Part shown: positions 1 through 8,018 of the stretch, in pieces | Position numbering within the stretch: the stretch's first letter is position 1 | Layout of the letters: each line of letters opens with the position of its first letter | Assembly: GCA_041181065.1 (NCBI GenBank) | Contig: JBEGQI010000245.1 | Location: forward strand, 1-33,681 | Source: DSYF01 sp041181065 | GTDB lineage: Bacteria; Verrucomicrobiota; Verrucomicrobiia; Limisphaerales; DSYF01 | DNA length: 33,681 nt | Reading direction: 5' to 3' | Notes under the pieces: generated by a model | Told to the model about the DNA's origin: nothing | The model's input: only the letters and a program-made list of their open reading frames with translations | Databases searched by the model: none | Translations under genes and position numbers: made by a program

Positions 1-14
1 GGCATTTTGCGCCC

Positions 15-860
15 GTGTCGATTGAGAAGTTAGAGAAGTTGCGTGGCTTGCTGCGGTCCTACGGCTCCTGTGTGGTGGCGTATTCCGGCGGAGTGGATTC
101 CGTCTTCCTTGCACGCGTCGCCTGGGACGTGCTGGGCGAGCGTTCGCTCGCAGCCATCGCTGATTCGCCGAGCCTGCCGCGCCGCGAACTCGAGGAGGCC
201 CTCAACATCGCGCGCGCCCACAAATTTCCCGTGCGTGTCGTCCGCACCAAAGAATTCAACAACGCCAACTACCTCGCGAATCCCAACAACCGCTGTTACT
301 TCTGCAAACACGAGCTCTTCACGGAACTTGTTCCCCTTGCTCGCGCAGGAAAAAAATTTGCCTGCATCGTCTATGGTGAGAACGCTAGTGACATCGGTGA
401 TTTCCGCCCCGGCGCCAAAGCTGCCGCTGAGTTTCAAGTGCGCGCCCCGCTCAAGGAAGTTGGACTGACCAAGGCGGAAATCCGTGAGCTCTCCGCGCAA
501 CTCGGCCTTCCCACGTCCGACAAGCCGCAGATGGCCTGCCTCAGCTCGCGCATTCCCTACGGTGAACCGGTGACGCCTGAGAAGCTCCGCATGATCGAAG
601 CCGGCGAAAATGTTCTGCGCGACCTTGGTTTTTACGATGTGCGCGTGCGCCATCACGAATTGAAGCTCGGCCATCTCGCCCGCATCGAAGTCGGCCCGAG
701 CGAACTCCCTAAATTCCTCGCCAACGGCACCGCACAACGCATCACCGATGCCCTCAAGCAAGCCGGTTACGCGCACGTGACGTTGGATCTGCAAGGCTAC
801 CGGCGCGGCAGCACGAACGAGATGCTGCTGGGCGATCGAGTGCCAGGGCTCAAAGTCTGA
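15..860 (+). CDS. larE: ATP-dependent sacrificial sulfur transferase LarE
   Basis: LarE adenylates the carboxyl groups of the pyridinium dicarboxylate nucleotide and inserts sulfur, making the nickel-pincer cofactor of lactate racemase and related LarA enzymes. The 281-residue protein has the PP-loop SGGVDS at residues 24-29 and the family signature MACLSSRIPYGE around residue 175. It carries three cysteines, a CxxC pair (C94, C97) and C175. C175 aligns with the sacrificial cysteine of the single-Cys enzymes, and the three-Cys pattern is that of LarE enzymes known to bind a [4Fe-4S] cluster. The start is GTG at 15, since no in-frame ATG precedes the PP-loop. No larA, larB or larC is present in the window, so the client enzyme is encoded elsewhere. 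The next gene is 64 bp downstream and unrelated. Confidence 0.9.
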   Translation: MSIEKLEKLRGLLRSYGSCVVAYSGGVDSVFLARVAWDVLGERSLAAIADSPSLPRRELEEALNIARAHKFPVRVVRTKEFNNANYLANPNNRCYFCKHELFTELVPLARAGKKFACIVYGENASDIGDFRPGAKAAAEFQVRAPLKEVGLTKAEIRELSAQLGLPTSDKPQMACLSSRIPYGEPVTPEKLRMIEAGENVLRDLGFYDVRVRHHELKLGHLARIEVGPSELPKFLANGTAQRITDALKQAGYAHVTLDLQGYRRGSTNEMLLGDRVPGLKV

Positions 861-924
861 CGGCCAGATTTCCCCCGCGCAGTCGCGACTTTCCATCGGC
901 GGCGGTTATTGACATGCTGTGCGT

Positions 925-2211
925 ATGGCTCAGTTCAATTACAAAGCGCGGCGGCGCAGCGGTGAGCTTGTCCAGGGCGTCTTGGATGTAGCGGACCGCT
1001 CAGCGGCGCTGGTGCAGATCGAGCGCCTCGGGCTGTTTCCCGTGTCGGTCGAGGCGGCCAAGGGTGGTGCCACCGCCCGCGCACCCGGTGAACGGCGCTC
1101 GTTCAAGGAGTTGTTGCCGCAGTCGTTGCGTGATTATTCGAACCGCCAACGCAAGCCGAAGATGCAGGAGCTGGCCACCTTCACCCAGCAGCTGGCCAAT
1201 CTCATCAAGTCCGGCATGCCGTTGACCGTCGCGCTCAACAGCATGACGCATCTGGAGACCAAGGGCATCCCGTCCGAGGTGAGCAAGCAGTTGCGGCAGG
1301 AAGTCATGGAAGGTCGCGGCCTTTCGGATGCGATGGCGAAGCAGCCGCACATCTTCTCCGACCTTTACATCAACATGGTGCGCGCGGGCGAATCGAGCGG
1401 CGCGCTCGTGGAAGTGTTGCGCCGGATGGCGAACCACTACAACCAGTTCGCCGAGGTGCAGGCCAAGTTCAAATCCGCCATGATTTACCCGGCGCTTGTT
1501 TGCACGGTGGGTGCGGGCATCGTGGCGTTCTTCATGTTTTTCATGTTGCCGCGCTTCATGAGCATGTTCACGGGCTTCAACATGCAGTTACCGCTGCCGA
1601 CGCGGATGCTTATGAAGTTCAGCGCCATGGTCACGAGCCCGTGGTTCTGGGTCATCCTGATTCCCACCGTCCTCATGGCGGTGGTGCTGTTCTTCCGTTT
1701 TAAGGCGACCGAGGAGGGCAAGCGTAAGCTCGACGAGTGGAAAATGAAGATGCCGGTTTTTGGCAAGGTCGTGAAATTAAACCTCTTCGGGCAGTTCGCG
1801 CGGACCTTGTCCACGTTGTTGCAAAACGGGGTGCCGGTGTTGACGGCGCTGAAGATCACCGAGCAGATCATCCCGAACATCATCCTCAAGGAAGCCATCG
1901 CGAAGACACGGCAGCAGGTGCAGGACGGCAAGTCGCTCGCGCAGCCGCTGGCGAACAGCAAAGTCTTCCCGCAGTTGATGGTGGATCTCGTCCGCATCGG
2001 CGAGGAAACCGGCGATGTGCCGGGCTCACTAGGCAGCGTGGCGGACACCTACGAAAGCGAATTGCAGATCGGCTTGCGGGCGATGACGAATCTCATCGAG
2101 CCGTTGCTTATCATCGTGATGTCCGTCGGTGTCGGCTTCCTGCTCATCAGCATCCTGCTGCCGATGTTCAACCTCATTTCCGCCATCAGCAGCGGTGCGG
2201 GCGCACGATGA
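925..2211 (+). CDS. gspF: Type II secretion / type IV pilus inner-membrane platform protein, GspF/PilC family
   Basis: This is the polytopic platform protein that couples the secretion ATPase to the pseudopilus in the inner membrane. The protein of about 428 residues begins with the family-typical MAQFNYKAR and contains two T2SSF domains, roughly residues 75-200 and 280-405. Hydrophobic spans lie at about 190-210, 238-258 and 394-416. ATG at 925 was chosen over the GTG two codons upstream because the family start matches it. It is the first gene of a five-gene operon and its stop overlaps the next start in an ATGA. The ATPase (GspE) and secretin (GspD) are not in this window. Confidence 0.93.
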   Translation: MAQFNYKARRRSGELVQGVLDVADRSAALVQIERLGLFPVSVEAAKGGATARAPGERRSFKELLPQSLRDYSNRQRKPKMQELATFTQQLANLIKSGMPLTVALNSMTHLETKGIPSEVSKQLRQEVMEGRGLSDAMAKQPHIFSDLYINMVRAGESSGALVEVLRRMANHYNQFAEVQAKFKSAMIYPALVCTVGAGIVAFFMFFMLPRFMSMFTGFNMQLPLPTRMLMKFSAMVTSPWFWVILIPTVLMAVVLFFRFKATEEGKRKLDEWKMKMPVFGKVVKLNLFGQFARTLSTLLQNGVPVLTALKITEQIIPNIILKEAIAKTRQQVQDGKSLAQPLANSKVFPQLMVDLVRIGEETGDVPGSLGSVADTYESELQIGLRAMTNLIEPLLIIVMSVGVGFLLISILLPMFNLISAISSGAGAR

Positions 2212-2705
2212 CCATCCGTTCCCAACGCGGGATTCGACTCAGGGCGTTCACCTTGATTGAGATCATGCTGGTCATCGGCATTCTCGCCCTGGTGCTGGCG
2301 ATGTCCGTGCCGACGATCTACCGCGGCATGACCAAGGAACCGATGCGCAAGACGATTGTTGGTTTGCAGGATGCGTTCGAGGCGGCGCGCGCGGGGGCCA
2401 TTCTGACGGGGCAAAAGACGAGCGTGGTATTTCATCCATTGGAGAAAACCTATTCCGTGGAAGGCGGTCAAACCGGAGGGAAGCCGGGCGCAATAACTTC
2501 GGGACAGATTCCGGACACGTTTGGTGTCGAGATGCTGGACGTCAACATGATGGATTTCCGGCTGGCAGAATCGGCACGGGTGCAGTTTCACCCGGACGGA
2601 ACGTGCGATGAATTCACCTTGGTGGTCGTCTCGCCACGAAACGAGTATCGCAAGATTTCGCTCGAACCGATGACCGGGCTCTACACCGTGGAGGATTTGC
2701 GATGA
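2208..2705 (+). CDS. Type II secretion pseudopilin, GspH-like
   Basis: Minor pseudopilin of 165 residues. It has a basic leader and the prepilin peptidase motif around AFTLIEIMLVIGILALVL, with the conserved +5 glutamate after the cleavage site and then a hydrophobic helix. The C-terminal part reads as a GspH-type beta domain (ARVQFHPDGTCDEFTLVV). The start ATG at 2208 overlaps the gspF stop by four bases, so a longer in-frame extension upstream is excluded. The protein is expected to be cleaved and methylated by the prepilin peptidase and placed at or near the pseudopilus tip. The assignment to H rather than another minor pseudopilin rests on gene order and domain feel. Confidence 0.85.
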   Translation: MTIRSQRGIRLRAFTLIEIMLVIGILALVLAMSVPTIYRGMTKEPMRKTIVGLQDAFEAARAGAILTGQKTSVVFHPLEKTYSVEGGQTGGKPGAITSGQIPDTFGVEMLDVNMMDFRLAESARVQFHPDGTCDEFTLVVVSPRNEYRKISLEPMTGLYTVEDLR

Positions 2706-3106
2706 AAATCTCTCTTCCCGTCCACCCTGCTCGCGCCTTCAGCTTGATGGAGGTGATGATTGCCATCGCCATCTTCTTCACGGCCTCGTTCGTGATCCTG
2801 GCGCTGGTTTCGTCGGGCTTAAAGACGGCGCGGATGTTGCGTAATGAACGGCCCAACTGCGGCATGCTCGCCGCGGAGTTGACACTGACCAACTCGCTGG
2901 AGGAGGGCGTGGTGGAGGACAACTTCGGCGACTTTTATCGCGACTATCGTTGGAAGCGTGAAATCTATCCCTCCGATACGCAGACGGGCATGGTGAACGT
3001 CGCCTTCTTTATCTACAAACGTGGCGAAAGCGCGCCGGTTTCTACGATGGAAATCCAACGGTTTGATCCCGGCTTCAAATCAAAACGCCTCGGACTGCAA
3101 CCATGA
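2702..3106 (+). CDS. Minor pseudopilin, GspI-like
   Basis: Short pseudopilin of 134 residues. The leader ends in AFSLMEVMIAIAIFFTASF, with the +5 glutamate and N-terminal helix typical of type IV pilin-like proteins. The small size and the position between H-like and J-like genes point to GspI, which in known systems nucleates the tip complex with GspJ and GspK. It overlaps both neighbours by an ATGA. The globular part is short and not recognisable on its own. Confidence 0.82.
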   Translation: MKISLPVHPARAFSLMEVMIAIAIFFTASFVILALVSSGLKTARMLRNERPNCGMLAAELTLTNSLEEGVVEDNFGDFYRDYRWKREIYPSDTQTGMVNVAFFIYKRGESAPVSTMEIQRFDPGFKSKRLGLQP

Positions 3107-3828
3107 GCCCTCGCCGCTCCATCCGCGCCTTCACGTTGGTCGAGGTCATGATCGCCCTCGCGATCCTCGGGATGGTCGTGGCGGCGATTTACGCGACGTG
3201 GCGGTGCATTCTGGGTGCGACTAAATCAAGCCAGATTGCGGCAGCCGAAGTGCAGCGCTCGCGGGTGGCGATGCGTGCTCTGGAGCAATCGCTCACCTAC
3301 GCAACGATGCATGTCGCGAACATGCGTTACTACTGGTTTGATTCGAAGAACGGTTCCGACGCCAGCCTTTCGTTTGTCGCAACGCTCCCGGACAGTTTCC
3401 CGCGCAGCGGCCGTTTCTCCGGTTTTCCCGTGCGCCGCGTGTCCTTTGCGGTCGAAAGCAGCCGCGATGGCGGGAATGATCTGGTGTTGCGGCAGATGCC
3501 CATCCTGATGGACGACTTCGACGAGGATGAGCGAAATTATCCGCTCGTGCTCATGAAGCACGTGCGCAAGCTCGAGTTCGGCTATTGGGATGCGCGCAAG
3601 AACGACTGGGTGGATGAATGGACGGAGACGAACCAGATCCCGAAACTCATCCGCATCTCACTTACGACGGTGAATCCGAACAATGCGTTCGCGGCGGGAC
3701 AGGAATATTTCCGTCTTGTTTCCCCCGCTTCCGCAGCGGTGCAGCCGGGTTGGCAATCGGCTGCCGGTCCTGGCGGTGCACCGCCACCACCGCCACCGCC
3801 CGGCGGTGTCCCTGGAGGGCTGCGTTGA
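3103..3828 (+). CDS. Minor pseudopilin, GspJ-like, with proline-rich tail
   Basis: Pseudopilin of 241 residues with the leader motif AFTLVEVMIALAILGMVVAA and a GspJ-like soluble domain; the stretch with FGYWDARKNDWVDEW is typical of GspJ. The last 20 or so residues form a glycine/proline tail with seven consecutive prolines, which is not part of the usual GspJ fold and may be a flexible linker or docking tail. The gene starts in an ATGA overlap with the preceding gene, and its stop shares one base with the next start (TGATG). It is expected to act with the H, I and K proteins in the pseudopilus tip. Confidence 0.85.
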   Translation: MSPRRSIRAFTLVEVMIALAILGMVVAAIYATWRCILGATKSSQIAAAEVQRSRVAMRALEQSLTYATMHVANMRYYWFDSKNGSDASLSFVATLPDSFPRSGRFSGFPVRRVSFAVESSRDGGNDLVLRQMPILMDDFDEDERNYPLVLMKHVRKLEFGYWDARKNDWVDEWTETNQIPKLIRISLTTVNPNNAFAAGQEYFRLVSPASAAVQPGWQSAAGPGGAPPPPPPPGGVPGGLR

Positions 3829-4904
3829 TGCGAATCACGCTTAACAAAAAGCCGGAGGGCATCGCGTTGATGATCGTGATGGTCGCGGTGTTGTCGTTGT
3901 CGATACTTGCCGCCGCATACGCGTTCCGCATGAAGGTCGAGGCGCGGCTCGCGATGAACTCCAACAACGAGGCCGAGCTGGAATGGATGGGCCGCTCCGG
4001 CATGGAAACCGCCAAGTGGGTGTTGTCTGAAGACATGAAGATCAGCCCGTTGGATTCGCTGGATGACTTCTGGGCGGGGGGTAGCGGCGGACCTGCGATG
4101 TCGAATTCGCCGCTCAATGGATTTTCCATGACCGGCATCAAGTGCGGTAACGGCGAGTATTCCATCAGTTCCATCGTGGATCAGGAGCGCAAGGCCAACA
4201 TCAACACCGCCGATGCGCAGATTCTTGAGCAGGCGATGGTCCTCATGGGTGTAGATGCCGGCCAGTATCCGGGGATCATCAATGCCATCCAGGACTGGAT
4301 TGATCCGGATCACGCGACGCGCATGGATGGCGCGGAGGATGATTATTACGAGTCGGCCGACCCTGCTTACCACGCGAAGAACGGCGCCATCGACGACCTG
4401 TCCGAATTGCTGCTCATCAAGGGCATTGCCGACAACCCGGACATCTACTACGGAGCGAGTGCTGGCACTGCCACGCCGAGCCGGATCAACCGCAACAGCA
4501 ACCCACGCCTTGGTTTCCACGCTGACGTGCCTATTTATGCAGTCGGCTTGAAAGACCTCTTCACGCCGGTCTCTTCTGGGAAAATCAACCTCAACACTGC
4601 GTCGGAAGTGGTGCTGCAGATGATTCCCGGTGTGGATGAACGCGTGGCGCAGGAGATCATCCGGTTGCGCACGGGGCCCGATGGGACCGGTTACGTTCCG
4701 CTGAACAACCCCGGCGAACTCATCAACGCCGGCGTTCCGCCCAATGCCGTGCAGCAGATTTCCCGTTACTGCGATGTGCGCAGCCGCACGTTTGAAGTCA
4801 ATGTCGATGCGACGGTCGGGCTCTCGAAGGCGAAGTTCCGCGCGATTCTCATCCGCAACAACCCGCGGGACATCCAGGTCACCGGCTTTCACAAGGTCGA
4901 ATAG
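3828..4904 (+). CDS. gspK: Type II secretion minor pseudopilin GspK
   Basis: The protein is 358 residues. After a basic N-terminus (MRITLNKKPEG) comes the hydrophobic segment IALMIVMVAVLSLSILAAAY, followed by the conserved ERM-type helix. The large domain contains the GspK helical insert (INTADAQIL, WIDPDH) and a C-terminal helix-hairpin-helix-like segment (INLNTASEVVLQMIPGVDE). GspK caps the pseudopilus and is the largest minor pseudopilin. The start at 3828 is fixed by the TGATG overlap with the preceding gene and by the leader; the reading frame is open further upstream but would only extend into gspJ. It is the last gene of the coupled run, and 66 bp separate it from the next start. Confidence 0.88.
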   Translation: MRITLNKKPEGIALMIVMVAVLSLSILAAAYAFRMKVEARLAMNSNNEAELEWMGRSGMETAKWVLSEDMKISPLDSLDDFWAGGSGGPAMSNSPLNGFSMTGIKCGNGEYSISSIVDQERKANINTADAQILEQAMVLMGVDAGQYPGIINAIQDWIDPDHATRMDGAEDDYYESADPAYHAKNGAIDDLSELLLIKGIADNPDIYYGASAGTATPSRINRNSNPRLGFHADVPIYAVGLKDLFTPVSSGKINLNTASEVVLQMIPGVDERVAQEIIRLRTGPDGTGYVPLNNPGELINAGVPPNAVQQISRYCDVRSRTFEVNVDATVGLSKAKFRAILIRNNPRDIQVTGFHKVE

Positions 4905-4970
4905 TCGACCGGCGACCTTGCGCGGCGGCAGATTTGAATGGCCGGGCGAAATCCTCCAAGCTGACCGCCG

Positions 4971-6527
4971 ATGAGTGCGTCGGAAAAATCTCCCAACCCA
5001 CCGCGGCCCTTTCGTTGGTGGCCGGGCGGCGCTTTGGTCTTGGGTGCGGTCGCCGCTCTTGCCTGGGTTCGCGCTCAAGTGGAGTGGCCATTCCAGAAGC
5101 GAAACCTCACCAGCTACGAGATTCTGGTCGTGACCGCGATCCTGCTCCTGGTCTGGTGGACCTTCTTCTCCCGCGTCGCGAATCGGCTCCGATTGTCAGT
5201 GACGTTCGGCTTGGTTGGTTTTGGGTTGGCGTGCGCCGCGCTGTTTCGCCTGACCGGCATGAGCGGCGACATGATGCCTATCGTGGAATTTCGTTGGGCT
5301 GCAAAGCCATTGGCGGTTCAAACCACAGATGCAGGCTTAACTCCTCCGCCCGCCAAAGCATCAACCGCCTCGTCGTTCCCGCAATTCTACGGCCCCAATC
5401 GCGACGGTGTGCTGGCCGGGCCGCCGCTCGCCACAAATTGGACTCTGCTTCCGCCAGAAATTGTCTGGCGATTGCCCGTGGGTGCCGGGTGGTCTGGCTT
5501 TGTGGTTTCGGACAGCATTTGCCTCACCCAAGAGCAACAGGGTGAAGAGGAGTGTGTTTTCGCGCGCGAACTTCTGACTGGACGTGAGCTCTGGCGGCAC
5601 GCGGATCGTGCGCGCTATCAGACAACGATTGCTGGTGAAGGTCCGCGTGCGACGCCGACTATCGTCAGCAATCGTGTGTTCAGTCTTGGTTCCACCGGCT
5701 GGCTTAACTGTCTTGATCTCGCGTCCGGCGAGCTGATCTGGTCGCGCGACGTGGTGAAGGAATCCGGCGGCAAGGTGCCGCAGTGGGGCGCGACCAGCTC
5801 GCCTTTGCTGGTGGGGGACTTGGTGATTGTTCACGGTGGTGAAGGCGGCAGCGCTTCGGTGTTCGCGTTTCGCGCGGCCGATGGAACGCTAGCCTGGAAA
5901 GGCGGGACTGGCCCGAGTTATTCGACGCCAGTGCTCGCGATGCTTTCCGGAGTTCCGCAGGTGCTGGCGTTCAACGATGGTTCCGTCTCCGGGCTAAACC
6001 CCACGAATGGGGCGACGCTTTGGCAGCGTCCGTGGGGCAACGGCAACGTCGTCTGCGCAACACCGCTCGTCGTGAGCAGCAACCGCGTGCTCTTCTCCAG
6101 CGGCTACGGCGTCGGCGCTGAATTGCTCGAGCTTTCACGCCGGACCAATGGCGGCTTGAACGTGGAGCGCATCTGGAAGTCCATCCGCATGAAATCCAAG
6201 TTCGCCCACATGTTCCAGAAGGATGGATGTCTGTTCGGGCTCGACGACGGCATCTTTGCGTGCGTGAACCTGGCCGATGGTTCGCAGAAGTGGAAGGAAG
6301 GTCGCTATGGTCACGGGCAAGGCTTGCTCGTCGGCGGTCTGTATCTGCTGATGGCGGAATCGGGCGAGCTCGTGCTGTTGCAGCCCACCCCCGAGGCGCC
6401 AAACGAGCTGGGGCGATTCCGCGTCTTCAACTCGAAGACTTGGAACCCGATTGCGCTCGCAGGCGACCTGCTGTTGGTGCGCAATGATCGCGAGGCGGTT
6501 TGCCTGCGGCTCAAGGTGGTCGAGTGA
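4971..6527 (+). CDS. PQQ-like beta-propeller protein with N-terminal membrane anchor
   Basis: The protein is 518 residues. Three hydrophobic segments lie near residues 20-35, 50-66 and 75-96, followed by a proline/alanine linker and then a beta-propeller of about 380 residues with repeated tryptophan-docking motifs. Examples are GRELWRH, GELIWSRD, GTLAWKGG, GATLWQRP and GSQKWKEG. This is the family usually annotated as BamB-like or PQQ-binding-like proteins of Verrucomicrobiota and Planctomycetota. No catalytic calcium or PQQ ligands could be identified, so a scaffold or binding role outside the cytoplasmic membrane is more likely than a dehydrogenase. It follows the pseudopilin operon at 66 bp and may be co-transcribed, but a link to secretion is only inference. 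Confidence 0.8.
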   Translation: MSASEKSPNPPRPFRWWPGGALVLGAVAALAWVRAQVEWPFQKRNLTSYEILVVTAILLLVWWTFFSRVANRLRLSVTFGLVGFGLACAALFRLTGMSGDMMPIVEFRWAAKPLAVQTTDAGLTPPPAKASTASSFPQFYGPNRDGVLAGPPLATNWTLLPPEIVWRLPVGAGWSGFVVSDSICLTQEQQGEEECVFARELLTGRELWRHADRARYQTTIAGEGPRATPTIVSNRVFSLGSTGWLNCLDLASGELIWSRDVVKESGGKVPQWGATSSPLLVGDLVIVHGGEGGSASVFAFRAADGTLAWKGGTGPSYSTPVLAMLSGVPQVLAFNDGSVSGLNPTNGATLWQRPWGNGNVVCATPLVVSSNRVLFSSGYGVGAELLELSRRTNGGLNVERIWKSIRMKSKFAHMFQKDGCLFGLDDGIFACVNLADGSQKWKEGRYGHGQGLLVGGLYLLMAESGELVLLQPTPEAPNELGRFRVFNSKTWNPIALAGDLLLVRNDREAVCLRLKVVE

Positions 6528-6574
6528 GCCTCCAGCATTGCAATTCAAGCTCCGCCCCGCCTTACTTCTGGCGC

Positions 6575-7939
6575 ATGAGTCTGGTCAATGATCTCCGGCA
6601 AAACTTTCTCGTCGCGCTTACGGTCGCGAGCTTGGCTCTTGTAACTGGTTGCGCGCATCGGCAGTTCAACGCGCCGCTTGCCAAAGTGGACCGGGACAAC
6701 GGTTATTACTTCCATCCGGCGGGCCGCTCGAATCAATCGGATGACATTCTTTTCGCCATCACCTTCTCCGGCGGCGGCACCCGGGCGGCGGCGTTTGCGT
6801 TCGGTGTGCTGGAGGAATTGCATGACACCCCGATGCCCGGATCCGGCGCGCGCACTTTGCTCAACGAGGTGGATGTCATCTCATCCGTCTCCGGCGGCAG
6901 CGTGACCGCAGCGGCGTATGGGCTTTATGGCGATCGCGTCTTTGATGTGCTGCCCAAGGCGTTTCTCCATCGCAACGTCCAAGGCGCACTCGCGTTGCGC
7001 ACGGTGAATCCGCTGAACTGGCCGGCCTTGTGGTCTTCGACCTACGGGCGCTCCGAACTGGCGGCGGATTACTACGACGCGAAACTGTTCCATGGCGCGA
7101 CGTTTGCCCATCTCCAGACGAATGGCTCGCCGTTCCTCGTCATCAATGGAACCGACATCACGACCGGCACGCGCTTTGATTTCACGCAACATTCATTCGA
7201 CCTGATCTGCTCCGACGCGCGGCCGTATCCGCTGGCCAGTGCGGTGGCAGCATCGTCCGCTGTGCCGGGGGCGTTGACGCCGATCACGCTGAAGAATTAC
7301 GCCGGCGGCTGTGGCTGCCTGCTGCCGGAATGGGTGGGGCCGGCGTTGCAACAGGATGCGGGCCGCATGAGCCGTCGCGCTGCGGTGCTCACGAGTTATC
7401 AAAACCGGGCGGAGCGACCGTTCATCCATCTCGTGGACGGCGGCGTGAGCGACAACATCGGCCTGCAACCGGTGATCGATTACCTGCAATCCGTCCCGCT
7501 CAGTCCGCAGCGCCAGAAGGAATTCGCGCAGGCAAAGGCCCGCAAGATCGTGCTCATCGTCGTGAATGCCTACGCGTCGCCGAAGCGCAAGTGGGACCAA
7601 TCGGAAGCGCCGCCCGGTTCCTTCACTACCGCCGCCGCCGCCGCCAGCCATACACTGGATCAACGCACGTTGGAGACCGTGGACTATTTGAAGGAAGCGC
7701 TTTCTGATCCGCGTTTGCGCGGGCAGCTGCCATCCGACATGAAGATCTATCCGGTGATCTTGAGCTTCACCAATTTCCGTGACGTGAAGCAGCAGCAGTT
7801 CTTTCTGGATCTGCCCACGAGCTTCTTCCTGCCCGGCACGGACGTTGACAAGCTGCGCGCGGCGGGGCGTGAACTCTTGCGGCAGAATCCCGAGTATCAG
7901 GCGCTGCTGAAAGACCTCGGCGCTGGCGCGCCCAAGTGA
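6575..7939 (+). CDS. Patatin-like phospholipase, lipoprotein
   Basis: The protein is 454 residues and begins with a lipoprotein signal peptide ending in LALVTGC (lipid-modified Cys about residue 26). The patatin domain shows the oxyanion glycine loop SGGGTRAA (residues 65-72), a nucleophile elbow SVSGGS with Ser106 (the first Gly of the usual GxSxG is Ser), and the catalytic Asp288 in VDGGVSDN. It would hydrolyse acyl esters at a membrane surface, probably on the periplasmic side. ATG 6575 was chosen because it gives a complete signal peptide; a TTG further upstream would overlap the propeller gene and place 25 polar residues before it. There is no clear ribosome binding site. Confidence 0.87.
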   Translation: MSLVNDLRQNFLVALTVASLALVTGCAHRQFNAPLAKVDRDNGYYFHPAGRSNQSDDILFAITFSGGGTRAAAFAFGVLEELHDTPMPGSGARTLLNEVDVISSVSGGSVTAAAYGLYGDRVFDVLPKAFLHRNVQGALALRTVNPLNWPALWSSTYGRSELAADYYDAKLFHGATFAHLQTNGSPFLVINGTDITTGTRFDFTQHSFDLICSDARPYPLASAVAASSAVPGALTPITLKNYAGGCGCLLPEWVGPALQQDAGRMSRRAAVLTSYQNRAERPFIHLVDGGVSDNIGLQPVIDYLQSVPLSPQRQKEFAQAKARKIVLIVVNAYASPKRKWDQSEAPPGSFTTAAAAASHTLDQRTLETVDYLKEALSDPRLRGQLPSDMKIYPVILSFTNFRDVKQQQFFLDLPTSFFLPGTDVDKLRAAGRELLRQNPEYQALLKDLGAGAPK

Positions 7940-8018
7940 TGGTTGGCGAAAGCGGTTCCACGTTCCGGCAACTTCGCTTGAACATGGCGACTGCGCCGGT
8001 AGTCTGATTTCGAATCTC

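Noticed and set aside
3582..5078. Long open frame on the minus strand (498 codons) opposite gspK
   Set aside because: It is a by-product of the high-GC codon pattern of gspJ/gspK; its translation is rich in Arg and His and has no domain. The same holds for the long minus-strand frame at 16642-18228 opposite the cytochrome gene.
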